From NCBI GenBank assembly GCA_015178975.1, contig WHVD01000016.1:744001-808000 (forward strand): 64,000 nt of DNA, written 5' to 3'. Source of the stretch: Hysterangium stoloniferum. Its lineage: Eukaryota > Basidiomycota > Agaricomycetes > Hysterangiales > Hysterangiaceae. The position numbers and the translations under genes are program-made. The notes beneath the pieces were generated by a model that was given only the letters and a program-made list of their open reading frames with translations, was not told the DNA's origin and did not search any database. Shown piece by piece: positions 31,008 to 43,869 of the stretch (position 1 is its first letter; every line of letters begins with the position of its first letter).

Positions 31008-34000
31008 ATGGCAGACAATCCCACTGTTGTTAAGCCTCAAGAATCCAAGAAACGCCGTCAGAGAAAGAAAAAGGCCGACAAAGGCCCAGGATTAACTCAA
31101 AGCAACGCTCATCTCTTTAAACAGGAGCCATCCCGCGCCGGGATTCTCGTTACTGATAAGTTCTCCCAGGCGATTGCGAGATGCAAAGCCAGGGTCGAAG
31201 ACATCGCCGCAGAATGTCGCAGTATCAACCGCAAGTTCCGGTAAGAGTATTTGTACTGTCCAAGATGGTCTTCATTGACAGTCACCTCTAGCGACCCGGA
31301 ATTCGACTTGGAAGGCAATAAAAATCTCTGTCTTCATTCTCTAGTGCTGTGAGTTCGACTTGGCTGTTTAACAAGAATATTTTGCCAAACACTAACTCGT
31401 CGCACCTTAGAGATGATGAAGAGCAAGAGACATTTTCTCCCGCTGACGTGTTGAGGGTTTCACAAATATTCGACAATCCACAATTCATCGTAGATGAGGC
31501 AGAGTCGAGTGATATAGCTCAGGGCCAATTGGGAGATTGTTGGCTCCTCTCAGCGCTGGCCATGTTGACCTCCTTGCCGGGTTTAGCGGAGAAGATCTGT
31601 GTCGCTGTGAGTGAAGCAGTCAATTCTGGTGACAATTTCCACTGAGTATTCGGATCTTTTAGAGAGACGAAAAGGTAATGATAGATTATCCTGTCGCCTC
31701 CTCCATTAACAATCGAATTCTTTTAGGTCGGAATTTACGGATTCATTTTCTGTCGCGATGGTGAGTGGGTGGATGTCATTATTGATGAGTGCGTACTCTC
31801 CTGGAAGTTCCTTTACTGTTTTGGTTACGCGAGTTGTCTACTAGCCAATTATGCACCACGGTTGCCAAATACGAGACCCTTTCTGGTGCAGTGAGTAATT
31901 ATCTCATACCACATAAAACATTATTTACTCTCCCCTTTCAGGAGAAAAACCTCTATCATCATGATAAAGACCTCTTCGAGAAAGTTGCTCGGAAAGGGAG
32001 CAAAACTTTACTATTTTCTCGTTCCGTTCAAGAAAACGAAACCTGGGTGTAAGTTTCATAATTTTACTGCTGAACAGGTGTTGACTGTTACCTGGCCAGC
32101 CCACTCCTTGAGAAGGCCTACGCCAAATTTCACGGCGATTATGCGTCACTTTCTGGTGGATATGCCTGCGAGGCTCTCGAGGACTTGACTGGGTTCGTGT
32201 TATTTATTCTACACCGCATCCATTAGTTATAATTCTATTACTCTGGCTCAGGGGTGTCTCCGAGACTCTGTACACCAACGTGAATATAATATATTTCTTT
32301 CAGGCGTGCACATTAACATTTCTTTGAACTTAAGGACATTCTCGATCCAGACGAGTTCTGGCATACCAACCTCACCCGCGTCACGAAAGACAGGCTTTTT
32401 GGCTGTTATCGATATATCCCCAATGGAGAGGGAGGGACTGACGGTGAATTTCCAAGCTTCTTGTCGAGACACTTGAGATTCAACGTCGGAAATAGGCCTA
32501 TACAGCCAACACGCTTATAGCATCCTCGCCGCGATTGAATACAACGGCAAGCGATTTGTCAAAGTCCGTAACCCTTGGGGCTGCGGTGAATGGAATGGTC
32601 GGTGGAGCGATGGTAGCAAAGAATGGACCGAGGAATGGCGGCCCGTTCTGCTGTTACTACATCATCAACCCGGAGAGGATGGCGAGTTTATTATGGAATA
32701 TGGAGATTTCCTGAATACTTGGCAGTTCCTCGAGCGGGTTCAGCTGTTCGACGACAGTTGGATACAGTCATCACACTGGCTTAACGTCAAAACGCGGCCC
32801 TTCCCATCCTTGTGGCAATATGGCGATGTCTCGTGTACGTCCCAAATTAATGATTGAACTTGAATTTTACTATGTATTAACATTTTCCAGTTACTTTTAC
32901 TATCGATGGAAACTCCCCAGCCATGATCGTGCTCTCGCAAGCAGATGCCCGTTTTTGGGATGCTCTCAAAGGACTGTACGAGTGGTCCTTTGATTTTTTA
33001 TTATACAAAAGAGGCCAGGAGAAGATCATCGCTCGTTCTCGCGTGGCTCCAAACACCCGGAGTGTCTCCGTCAGCAAAGATCTGGAAGCGGGCGAGTATT
33101 TCGTCCATGTACGTATCTTTTTCACCACTCATTATCAACGGCTTGACTATGGGTGGATAGGTGAGGTTAGACCGTACGGAAATCCGCGATGATGTGAGTT
33201 TTGTTTGCTAGATTCCTTGCTTACCTTACCTATGGTTATCAAGGACTACTTCGAAGAGAATTCCAAGAATTGGCCGGGTGAAAAACTCATACGAATTAAA
33301 TCGGAATACGCGAAGAGCCAAAGCATGGCCGCCAATTACAATAGGTATGTTGTTTCCTTTTTTTAATTGTGACGTCCTTCTATGTTTGATATTAACCCAT
33401 TCTATAGTAGTTTCTCAAAAAACATGGTCGTTCCTGAAGAATTATTTGCAAAGGGAAATCTCTTGCAGCTCGAAATGGGAAGCTATCAAGAGGTTGTATC
33501 AAAACGTCAATCACGCAATGCTATAGTCTTTCCTACACCTAGACCCCGCACAGCCGATGGAGAAGAGAGCAAAGATGATGACAAGAGAGGTACTTCTAAT
33601 GAGAAGGCCCTCCCTGCTAACAAATATGCCAAAAAGGGATCAGGAGTTAAATCTGGCGACAGACCTGCCAGAGGATACAAAAAGGAGAAAATATCTGTGG
33701 ACGAGGATAACAATAAGGATGATAATCGGGAAACAAAGAAAGAGAGCGCTGAGGAAGAGAAAAATGGAAATGGAAATGGAGGGGAGGGGAAGAAGTTCAA
33801 GAAACAGGAACAGGAAGAAGCAGAACATGGGGATGAGGAACAGGAGAAAAAGGACCAGGAAACAGAGGAAGAGGAAGAGGAAGACGACGACGACCTCTCC
33901 AGATCTGACATTCATCCTCACATTGCCTGCAACGGTTGTAAGATGCGCCACATCGTGGGCATAAGATGGAAATGTGCCGATTGCGAAGGTTACAACCTCT

Positions 34001-34524
34001 GCGAAGATTGTTATTCCAAAAACGTAAGGACGGACAACCACAAGACCAGTCACCGCATGATTCGATTGGAGACGCGTGATTGTGAGCAGCTTTTCCATTC
34101 CCATTCACGAGTTTTTATTGACTTGGATATTTCAGCCAGCGAAGAAGACCTTTCTCGTGTTTGCGATGGCTGTGCAGTGTATCCCATCGTCGGTCTGTTG
34201 TGGAGGTGTCTTCTGTGCAGCGAATTCGACCTTTGCGATGCATGTTATTCGAAGGGCGTGCATCCTGCTGAACACCCCATGGTTAAGGCAGAAAATCAAG
34301 GTGACGTTGCGATTTTGGCTGACGAAGTACGTAATACAATAAATCTCTTCCTCTACTGCATCTCTAACCATATGCTTTCTTGTTATGTTTAGGCGGATGA
34401 AGATGAAAGTAATAACAACAATGTCCTGCTTGGTTTACGCGTTTTCACGAAGTCTCATGCCAAAGTCAATATTAGCGGGCAATTGAGGCACGGAAACATG
34501 CTTTCATGGGTAAAGCAGGTGTGA
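31008..34524 (+). CDS. Calpain-family cysteine protease with two ZZ zinc fingers
   Basis: A Ca2+-type papain-like endopeptidase (peptidase family C2). Sixteen exons were modelled: 31008-31240, 31292-31348, 31411-31606, 31663-31674, 31727-31788, 31845-31890, 31942-32048, 32100-32192, 32252-32279, 32335-32443, 32496-32834, 32891-33108, 33161-33193, 33244-33344, 33408-34326, 34393-34524. They join in frame to 894 codons. Catalytic residues are all present: Cys140 in [12 protein letters not shown], His320 in SQHAYSIL, Asn340 in VRNPWG. The usual Gly before the His is Gln. After the protease core come a C2-like domain III, an acidic low-complexity linker (about 590-709) and two ZZ fingers (about 716-760 and 797-838, paired CxxC motifs). 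The start is chosen at MADNP; an in-frame AUG-less extension exists upstream. Exon 4 is only 12 nt (RDEK). The gene appears intact. A decayed paralogue lies 1.3 kb upstream. Confidence 0.9.
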
Positions 34525-35964
34525 TCCCTCAGTCTTAAACCATTGCTGACCAACTTGAGATTCGAAAAAGGGCGAGTTGGATCGGGGAGGAGACCTTACT
34601 GTAGCTTGAATGTGTCTTGAATGGAAAATATATTTCATTGTTATGTTAGACCCCATTGTTCTTCTTTCACATATAAGCTGCGAGAATCTTGCATCTTCAC
34701 CTCAATCCGCTACACTAAACAATGTACGAGAGTGAGACTACTCATAGGGTTACATTTATATAGGGGGGTCGGCTGATGAGAAATCGGGGGTTGACAGCCG
34801 AGAATGTCACGGTAAGACATAAATTTATGTACAAGGAATTATAATTAAGGGGTTATTTTGCGTTGCAAGGAACAAGTCAGAATCGGTTGACAGGGCAACT
34901 AACCGTGGTATATTCGAGCCGGTCGATATACAACAGAGTCTTGGAGGGTCGAGTATTATGAAGTATGCTGCGTTGCATCATCCTGACTTGTACCAAACGT
35001 TCCACCATAAAAACTGTATCACATTCCGTCGTGCGGCAATCCTGTCATTAATATTCAAGTTGTCCGCATGTTCCTTCCCACCTTTCGTGTCGCCAACTTC
35101 TTCCTCGCAATCGAAAATTATAAAAAATTCGGTGTGAATTTAATGTGGAAAGATGCTGAATGCCGATTGTGGGCAGTGGGGAGTATTTAAAGTTGGGGCA
35201 GTAGCATTATGTTCCGCCGTATCGCGCTCAGGCTGTCTTTCATTTGGATTCCGGATAGACAGCACCCCCCTTCGTTTCCTTTCCTTTCCCAGTTTGTTCC
35301 GCTAGTAGTCTGGTATACCGTTCCCCACCTTAGTCGGCACAATATCCGTGGTCCGAATCTGCTTGGTCACGGTAACACAGAGTCTAATACAGACTCGAAA
35401 TTATAAAATGACATACGTGAGTGTTAGCTGTAAATGAGTAGCATTTAAATCCACAGAAAAACTATTGAGGGGCAAGTTTATCGTAGAGGGAATCAAACAT
35501 GGGGATGGGGGAATCATTTTCCCTACCTGACGCGCGCCCATCTGCTGTCTTGTGTCTCGGCGCGATACTTTTATGAAATATCGTGTTCAATATAACAGCA
35601 TCGACATCGCCCGAACACTTCAACTTGAGTCCATCTCTCACACAACACAGATTGAATCTATGAACGTAAAAAAGGATAATCAAAAGAATGACGTGTAAAG
35701 ATCGACTAGGACATCAACAGTATAAAAAACAAACAAACAACTAAATCCAGAAGAGTAACCGGGTAATATAAAAAAAGAGCGCCAGCGCGTCCATCTCTAA
35801 TCAGATATAACCTCCTGCGTGCGAGTCCATCGTAGATCGAAGCTCTCGAGTCCGTCCATCCATCCATCCTACCTCCCTCGCGCTGGCCGCTCCCCACCGT
35901 GAACAAGTCCGTCCTGTCCGTCCGTCCGCCTCCAAGCAAATATTCTCGACACGCTGATCAGTTA
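34525..35964. other. Intergenic, no gene recognised
   Basis: It holds AT-rich sequence with one possible LTR start (TGTTAGACCCCATTG at about 34645) whose other end I cannot find, and a TATTTAAAG box at about 35186 without a convincing gene after it. Confidence 0.4.
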
Positions 35965-37468
35965 TCACCACACCACACCGGCCAAGAGACCCAACCCAAG
36001 ACCAAGACCAAGCCGCAGGCTCCCCTTCCCTTTTCCAGCCGCACCATTGCCATTCTTCGCCCCCACAGCCGCCGTGGACGGCACCGGCACCCCCATCGGC
36101 GTCGTCGTTACCGATGCATAAGGTGGGGGGAGACCATTATATTGCGCGCGGATGATGGACGCGGCGAGTCCAGCGAGGCCGTACGTTGGGGCTTGGAGCT
36201 GTGGGCGGGGGCGGATGGTTAATGGTTATTGGTCATTTGAAGGTGGGGGGTGGGGGGTGAGAAATGGGATGGGATGGGATGGGATGGGATGGACGTACAT
36301 GTGCAGCGAATTGGATCGGGTATACGGAGGCGTCGACAACGCGGACATTTGCTGAGAAGATCAAGTGAGTGTGTGGTTTGTGAGGAGGAGAGGACATACC
36401 AGTTCCGTAGACTTTGAGGTTAGGATCAACAACGCCGCCTTGGGAGAGGGGCAACATCGCACAGGTACACGATGGATGAAATCTAGAAAAAGCGGCAAAA
36501 AACCGAGAAACAAGGAGGCAGTCAGTCAATCAATCCAATAGGAACCCCCCGAACAACACAACAGTGGGTGGTGATGCAACACAAAAAGGAAGAAAACACG
36601 CACTCAGTTCCCACCGTCCCAGGGATCCACGCATCCCAATCCGCATCCGACACCACACTCGCGCCGGGCGATACCTCGGAGAGAATACTGGCGTTGAGAG
36701 GCTGCGTCTGCCCGAGTTTGCGCGCGAGCTTGAGGCCTTCGCGCAGGGTGAGGGCGTCTGTTATGTCACGATGGACACGAAAGATTGAGACATGACATGG
36801 GCGGGGAAGTGGGAGGAAGAGGCATGTCGGATCGGAAAAAGGAAGGAGGAGCCATACATAAAAGATCAGGAATCAGGAGTCAGAGAACGCGGAGTGGAAA
36901 AAGAAGTTCTGGGTGTGACTGACTGGCAGGATGAGAGAAGTACTGTGGATCAATTACGGGGTAATCGAATGGATCGGAGGTGTTGATGTAGATACGGCCA
37001 TGACTGTACTGGGATATGGGAATACACAATCAATATACCAGAATGCCACGAGAGGCTTGGCACAGACTGACGTACCTGAACGGATGTTGAAGGGCAGCTT
37101 GGATAGCGATGGAATTATCACCACCACTTGCTGTCCCCGTTAGCGATAACAAAAGCTCAACCTGTACAACACCAACGTAATACAATCAGCTAGCCATCCC
37201 GCCATAAGAAGAGAAGAAAAAAGGACACAAGAAACGCGATTACAACCACAAACGAAGAGAGAGAGAGACCACAACCAACCTGCCCAACTTGCGACGTCAT
37301 AAACTTCTCCGCCGTAGTCGCATAAATAGCCTTATATCCCTCCAAGACAGTAGTATCCTGGGAGGGCACGAGCGTCCCCACATTCGCACTCAAATTCGCA
37401 AGGATCTCCTGCTCAAACTGCGCGGGAAAGTCGAGACCAGTATTGTTTTGGGACAATATTCCATGCAC
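35965..37468 (-). pseudogene. GMC oxidoreductase, C-terminal half only
   Basis: Glucose-methanol-choline flavoprotein family (aryl-alcohol-oxidase-like). Minus-strand exons: 37468-37280 (NTGLDFPAQF..), 37161-37076 (ELLLSLTGTASGGDN), 37003-36924 (GRIYINTSDPFDYPVIDPQY), 36757-36604 (LTLREGLKLARKLGQTQPLN), 36482-36400 (FHPSCTCAMLPLSQGGVVD, with the conserved His), 36351-36299 (NVRVVDASVYPIQFAAH) and 36198-35965 (LQAPTYGLAGLAASII, then a hydrophobic tail LGLGLGLLAGVVW and stop). Phases join without a frameshift. The FAD-binding N-terminal half, including the GxGxxG motif, is absent: recognisable coding stops at about 37468 and unrelated sequence follows. As it stands it cannot bind FAD. The hydrophobic C-terminus could have been a GPI-anchor signal. 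Confidence 0.85.
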
Positions 37469-38569
37469 CCTTCATTACATCTCTTAGCGCATGAGCGTTC
37501 TACCGTTTCTTATCCGCCACTGGAACTTTCGCACTCTAAAAAACCGCGTAGAACTCAGACTTAACAACGTCAATGGGTCCTTTTGGTATAATACCACCGA
37601 AAAGAGCCGTATCCGGTACGAACTTCCGTCAGCTCGAAAACCATATCTAAAGTAAGACAGTCGGGCAGCGTTAATAGATTGATCTCCTTTGAATGGCCAA
37701 GCGATCCTATAGAACTGATTATGATTTCTATTGATTGCGATCTAACGACGCCCAAATATGAGTCACTCACTTGGGTATTCCGTGAGTCGTCGCTTCCGTA
37801 ACACTATTTTGACCGCAATGGCTTAGAAACCAACCAGTGGTTTGAGTATAACAAGAGCAAACATGAAAATCTTGAGAATTTGGGGAGACTTTGCTAACAG
37901 GATGTGTGAGGATGAGCTGTTAAGTGCCCAAGGCGTAAGCATCCCGATTCCGGATGCTTTGATTTTTGCGGACATTGCAGCGGAAAAGGTTTCCAGGGAT
38001 GCGCCACACGCTAAAATCTATCCGATAACATCTCGGTGAGGAAAAAATGGACACAATTATGGGTTTACCAAAGGGAATTTGAGCTCCAAAAGACGATCAA
38101 TGAGTTTATAGATATATTCTTCTTTTGCTGGCTAATAAATACTGCCGAATGAAATTTATGGTAAAATTTACTGTGAGCGATTCTCACCGCCTTCCCACAT
38201 GCTAAACTGGCTCACAGATAGAAGAGAATTAGACCCTTGGGTTTGTAGCGCGTTATCAAGAAATTTAAGCATGGAACGGGTGCAACTTGGACACCACGAT
38301 GTGTATCATTTTTGGAGATGCTACTTTTGAATAAGAACGATCCCCCATGTGTGGCAAAGTCACCATACAGAACGTGAGTCTCTGCAAAAGATTCTAAAAT
38401 TCCTAGTCTAATGACAGCCTTGAAGGCATTCGCACGGTCAGTTAGATGACACGGACGAAACCGATGCTCTGGTACCATTCCCGGGCTGTATAGAATGGAT
38501 GGACTCCGAAATTAAAAAAGGAAGGGGAGTGTTAGTACATTGTCAACACTGCTAATCACCTGGATAGGC
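37469..38569. other. Unassigned region with a fragment of the 0.9/2.5 kb block
   Basis: An open stretch at 37842-38039 (+) looks coding-like but is not recognised. At 38262-38330 the phrase GTGTATCATTTTTGGAGATG and its neighbours match the duplicated block at 880-960 and 2530-2600, without the 50-bp segment seen there. Confidence 0.4.
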
Positions 38570-39175
38570 CGGCATGAGTTCGTCACCTTTCATCACGACC
38601 ACGGATTGATTACTGACGGGTCGCGGCGCTGTTATAGTGGCGACATCCTTAATGTACACGCAACATATCGCTGTGGAATCTACGTTGTCGTTAATTCGCA
38701 AATCCCGACCCTCCATCCAGTAAGAGTATTCATGATACGTCTAATTTGTATTAAACAGGCCTCTCCAGGCCAAACAACGGATTTATGACCCAGTTGACGG
38801 TTTCATGCTGCCAATTACAAACGAACTGGACGAAATAAGGAAACTCGCACATTCTATGTGGAACACGCCGCCAAAGAAGTGCTTAGTACGCCTTCATTTC
38901 CGTATTTTACCTGAGCCCTGAGATTACAATATATCTAAGATGAAGATGGGTCAGCCCCGAAATGTACATGTTTGCCAAATACCCCCGAACCCCTGGGGAC
39001 TCGGTGCAAAACACACCATTTCCTCAATGTCGACGACGTATTTCGTTGTAAAATGTGCCACCAGGAGCTCGCGACACGTGAGCATATGGTAGATCACGGC
39101 CAAGGTAGGACCATCAACGCCTGGGACTGGTGGCATTTTATCCCTCGCACCCTCTCGCCGTTCTTCTGAAAGCGG
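38570..39175 (+). pseudogene. YVH1: YVH1/DUSP12-type dual-specificity phosphatase pseudogene
   Basis: Scattered but ordered motifs of YVH1, a phosphatase with a C-terminal zinc domain that acts in ribosome maturation. About 38590-38718 has a ruined P-loop (the HCxxG region reads HHDHG, so the catalytic Cys is gone) followed in another frame by VIVATSLMYTQHIAVES and LSLIRKSRPSI. About 38765-38870 has RPNNGFMTQLTV, then a one-base frameshift and KRTGRNKETRTFYVEHAAKE. About 39040-39105 has FRCKMCHQELATREHMVDHG, the first half of the zinc-binding domain. Frameshifts and the lost Cys show it is dead. The second zinc half is not found. Confidence 0.75.
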
Positions 39176-39339
39176 GACCGTCATCATTTCGCGAGCCTCG
39201 GCATCTGGAGACCGCACGACAGTGAGTCTTGCTCGTCATATTTCAAACTCTGGAGATACCTCCAGGCGAGCATCATTTGGGGCGGGCCTTGCCGCAATAA
39301 TACCTATAAAAAATGAAGGTTTTGGACTCCGCCATGAAT

Positions 39340-40625
39340 TATGCAAACAGCAATAATTCCGAATTCAAACGTTCTTTGTCGTCAAAGGGGATAGTGACTT
39401 CAGTGCTTTATATGCCACAGCAAAATGGAATTGCAGAAAGAAGAATATGCATGACAACTGAAGGGGCATGATCTATGTTGTACACATCAAAACTTCCTAA
39501 ATTTCTATGGTCCATTGTGGTAAAAATGATGGTGTACCTTAAGAATTGAAGCCCTTCCCTGCAAATGACGATCAAATGCCTTTTGAACACATTACTGGAA
39601 AGAACCTGAATTTGTTGCATTTGTGTATATTTGCCTGTTAGCATAGAAATTCCATACAAAAATGACAAAAATGGGACTCACATTCCAAAATGGGCTTTAT
39701 AGTAGGATATGAGCCTTACTCCTCAGGCTATTTGGTTTGGTATCCCAGATTCAGGAGAATCAAAAAGGTATGAGATGTAATATTTCATGAAGACATAATG
39801 TCATTACAGTTGCTGGTACTATACAAAGATGAAGGTCAGTTTAAGGGTATATTGAGAGGACCTCCAACACAAACTACAATATTGTAAGTGAGCCTCAGCC
39901 TATGCTTACAATTTGTATTCCACCTCACATGCAACATATTGAAGAACCAGGAAAAGAAAGTGAGTCAATGAAGAATCTCAATTAGTATCAAATGTACTTG
40001 ATTATCTCTGTGGAATAATGAGATCTGGGAAATTGTGTGAAAAGATTCAAAGCTCCATACCAGCCAAAGAAAAAGAATTATAAAATCAAAACAATGAATC
40101 TATTGTTTTCTCAGCCTTGGGAAAGGACCCAACCTTAGAGGCATTTAATATGCCAGGGGAGGAGGCAAGAGCCTGAGAGGGGGCAAGACAGCCAGAGTGG
40201 CAAAATATGTATGATGACTCACAATGTTTTTGGACCACTGGGAATGCACATTTTGAAGACTGGGATGGCACATTGAGGAACATATAAGAATGGGGAATTG
40301 GTACAAAGAAATGCATGGAGCATTGTCAAGGAATATAGTCAGATTCCCAGATTACACTTCAATGAAACATCCACACCTGTTATGAAGTGGAAGTCATTTC
40401 AAATTCTATTAGCTCTGGGCAGCTCTAAAATTTCAGCAATGCAACAATTTGGTGTCAAGTCGGCATACTTACATGGGACAATGAAAGAAAAGTATGGGTT
40501 CAACAACTGGAAGGGTTTGAAGAACCTGGAAAGGAACATTTAGCACTACCATTACTGAAAGCACTATACAGCATGAAACAAGGAGGCAATGAGTGGAGGA
40601 AAACTTTATGTGATCTTAGTTAGGG
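39340..40625 (+). pseudogene. Ty1/copia integrase and reverse transcriptase remnant
   Basis: Plus-strand pieces in pol order with many frameshifts: YMPQQNGIAERR and LYTSKLPKFLWS (integrase C-terminal part), PYSSGYLVWYPRFRRIKKV, then MKWKSFQILLALGSSK, QQFGVKSAYLHGTM (RT) and LKALYSMKQGGNEWRKTLC. The element's RNase H is probably the fragment at 43870-44340, with an LTR and other sequence between. Confidence 0.85.
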
Positions 40626-40855
40626 TGCTCTGGTATTTTGGAAGAGCAAGTAGTATGATTTTTTGGCTGAAGATGATACTTAACTAAATCAACTGGAAGG
40701 GTGAAATGCTAAGGATTGTGAGGATAAGAGTTGCAGCTGGCTGATGATGTCTTCAAGAGTATTTGTTAAGTTCCAGATCTCTGGGCAGATTTTCCAGTGG
40801 ATATTCTGGATGCTGTAAGGGGACACCTCAGATGATCCCCCATAGTGTTAAGAAC

Positions 40856-41586
40856 TGAAAACTGACTAATGTTGGTAGGCCGATGGGGACCGATCGGAAG
40901 GACTTGGCTTCAGCTTATGTACTGCACCCTCGCAATTATCTGTCAGGTGTCCTTAAATTTTGGATGGGCGAAGACTAGTCCTATTGAGTACCTCTCGGCG
41001 AGTTACTGATCAGAACTGAAGGATAAGTCGAGTGTCAGGCCAAGGGGTTGGGAACCGAGAGTGGGCGAGCGCACGTGAAGGCAGATAGCAGGATACTTAG
41101 TATGAGACTTCTAGAGGTGTGAGAGGGTATTCTGAGTCGATATTCTGATTGCCTAGTAACTACAACTACAGTGGGTTCATATACAAATATTTGGCGTCTA
41201 GAAAATACTAACTAGGAGAAGAGTGGAAAGCGGTATTGACAAATAAGCTTGACTAGGAGTGGGAAGGTTACGATTAGTTCGGAGGCCATGAAATAACCAA
41301 GAGCGGGATTATGAGAAAAGGAAATAGTCTGAGGGTTACAAGTATATATAGACATATGTGAAACATAGAGTAGAACAGATCATCATAATAAAAGGGATGT
41401 ATCAGAGTTTAACCAGATAGTACAAGTATATTTTGACAGGGGTGTAAATGGAGTTTGATCACCACAAAAGCATACATCAGTGTCGGGAGACTGACGGTTT
41501 CCGATGTGATGACTTGAACGATGACTTGAATCATCAATAGGTGGCGATAACCTTGGGAACCGTCAGGTTGTGACACGGTCGTAACA
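40856..41586 (+). mobile_element. Solo LTR, family F3 copy 2 (731 bp)
   Basis: TGTTAAGAACTG to GTCGTAACA, with the perfect 5-bp duplication CATAG at 40851-40855 and 41587-41591. U3 motif at 40900-40931. It differs from copy 1 mainly by C/T and G/A changes. Confidence 0.92.
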
Positions 41587-41591
41587 CATAG

Positions 41592-43429
41592 CATACTCTA
41601 GTAGACAGTGCGCTAGCTCTACATCGCTTCATCATCTCTTATCTTAGGTTTAGCTCTTGCTCTGTGATGCAGGCACATCACATGATATCTTCTGTCAGTT
41701 TAGGTTAGAGTTCTCTCTAGCTTCTATTAGATAATGCCTTGTGCTCATAGATACATAATTGATAGCTATTGATAGCATTACCCTACACCCTTATGGCTAT
41801 AGAGAGGTAGCTAGGATGTACATTTACCTTAGCTTGATATCAACTTGGTTACTTGTGATCCACCTTCAAGTCAGACATTAGTCAGTTCCCTCACAGACAC
41901 TTCCCAGAATGTGTCCATGGAGTTCTGGAAAATTAGTCTGAGAGTTTCCAGGGATTAGTCTGGGGAGTATCAGAATATTACCAGAGTACAGGATGACTTG
42001 GCTTATGTGCTGTGCCCTCATACACTCACTTGGGTGTCCATATTTCAGAGGGCAAATATATAGGAGTGTTTACAGATGCTCAGAGTTTCCAGAGAGTTCC
42101 AGATATCCAGAGTCCAGAGGGTTCCAGATATTGAGCATACAGAAGGAACAAAGGAGCAGATTAGATCAAGACTAACTTGAGATACAAACTAATTTGAGAT
42201 TAAAACTGAGAAGTACATGACTATGGAAGACTATAGATGTTCCAATAATTGTACTACAAGTCTGGGAGTATAATAAAACCTATTTGGAAATGTTTCCAAA
42301 CTAAGCATACAATAACAAGTCAGATAAATGAGAAACAAGCATGGGGACAGATCAGGGAATAAGAGCAAGAACAATAACCAAACAAATGAACATCTGTCAA
42401 CCAGTCAGTTACCAAATGCAGTTCCCCTCATTCTTGGATACCCATCAGATACTGGATTCCCTTTTTGGGCCATTTCCTTATGTCCCAAGTAGTATGCCCC
42501 ATATGTCCAAATATGTTATGTCCTTCATCCTAGTTTGTATTCTCTGAGTATCAGAAACCTGTACTTGTTGTATTCCTGATTAGTTATGCTCTTGTTCTAC
42601 TTTAGATAATTTCCTTGCCTCCTCATTAGTACTGTGAGATGCTGGAAATCTGTATATATACTGAACTGTAAAGTAGTTACAGGACAATCAGAATATCAAC
42701 TTAGTTACTCTACTAGTTCTTCTCTCTTCTCTCAGACCTCTGATCTTCCCTCTCTCTCTGCCCCTACCAATCCAGGGATCTGACAGTTTGTCCACTGTTC
42801 AGATTCCCAATAGATAAGTTCTCACACATTTGAAATTTAAGGACAACTGATGGTAACTTTGCAAGGGCACAGCATACAAGCTGAAGCCACATCCTTCTGT
42901 TCAGACTCTGTTGGACCTCCAACCTTGCAACATGCAACTTAACACAGAATATCCATAGATATCCAATACTATCTGGAAATGGATCCTAACACTATAATGA
43001 TTAGGTGTGCATATTTCTGGGAAAGCTGTGGGCTCTGGGCAGGTTGGAACATTGGCATAGAGAAGTGACAAGGGTTGACAGGGATGATCAAGTGAAGGTT
43101 GGGCCATAGATTAAAGATGTATATAGAACAAATGTAGGGAGTCCAGCCAGAGTCTGGGTTGGGAAATGACCAAGGACACTTGGAGATGCTAGCTGGGAAA
43201 GGGCAGGGTCTGATGGGTTCCAGGTCATAACAGGTGTCTAGTCAAGGGCAGAATACCAGAATGGGATTTGAGTTGAAGGGTACTTGAGGGATGAGGGTCA
43301 GGTTCTGGTGGATTCTGGATCTTGATACTAGTCTGGAAGATGGTTTGGAACCTGATATGATATCCAGGAAATACTCTGTGGAGTCTCCAGGAATGGATCT
43401 TCACAGTATTAGGAGCAAGCAAAGGGGCT
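41592..43429. other. Degenerate LTR remnants
   Basis: At least two LTR-like pieces are indicated by the shared motif: one on the plus strand (41995-42019, lacking six bases of the core) and one on the minus strand (42863-42894) that ends GGATCCTAACA at about 42988-42993. TATA-like CTGTATATATACTG is at about 42650. No coding region was recognised. Confidence 0.5.
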
Positions 43430-43846
43430 TAAACACAAAGGTGGTAATTTAAGTTGATATTATAACTGGAGAAACTATAGCATACATGAGAGGGTTTTTT
43501 ATACAAAAGTATGACAGATGATCAGAAGGCTGATCAAGGAAGCAAGAAGTCATGACAGGTCAAAGGAAAATGGGAAAAGGATCAAGGATCAAACTAAGAC
43601 TAAATGTGATGAAACACAAGTATTCTGAAGGTTGTGAGTGGCAAATAAAACATACATGTTGAATGGATGATGGGAGAACATCAGGATGGAGACTGGACAG
43701 GATGGTCAAAAGGGTAATCTACAGAGGGATAGGTGTTGGGGCACTGCATGCAGTAGCACCATGGTTGGAGATACCAATAGCAGGGTGCCGAAGGGTTACA
43801 AGGGTAAAACCAAGTTGCAGGGGTCCAAAATGATAGGATCCTAACA
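43430..43846 (+). mobile_element. Fragment of LTR family F5
   Basis: It is collinear with 44700-45011 (GGTAATTTAAGT, GATGATGGGAG, GGGTAAAAC, GGATCCTAACA end). The LTR start is missing. Confidence 0.6.
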
Positions 43847-43869
43847 CATATCATGAACTCATTGGAAGT

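Noticed and set aside
33507..34108. Long minus-strand and shifted-frame ORFs opposite the calpain acidic linker
   Set aside because: They are shadows of the Glu/Lys-rich linker and ZZ fingers of the calpain gene, which is supported by splice sites, frame and catalytic residues.
36261..36292. GGGAT tandem run as a telomere-like repeat
   Set aside because: It is a short run inside the last intron of the GMC remnant. Not a known telomere unit, and interstitial.
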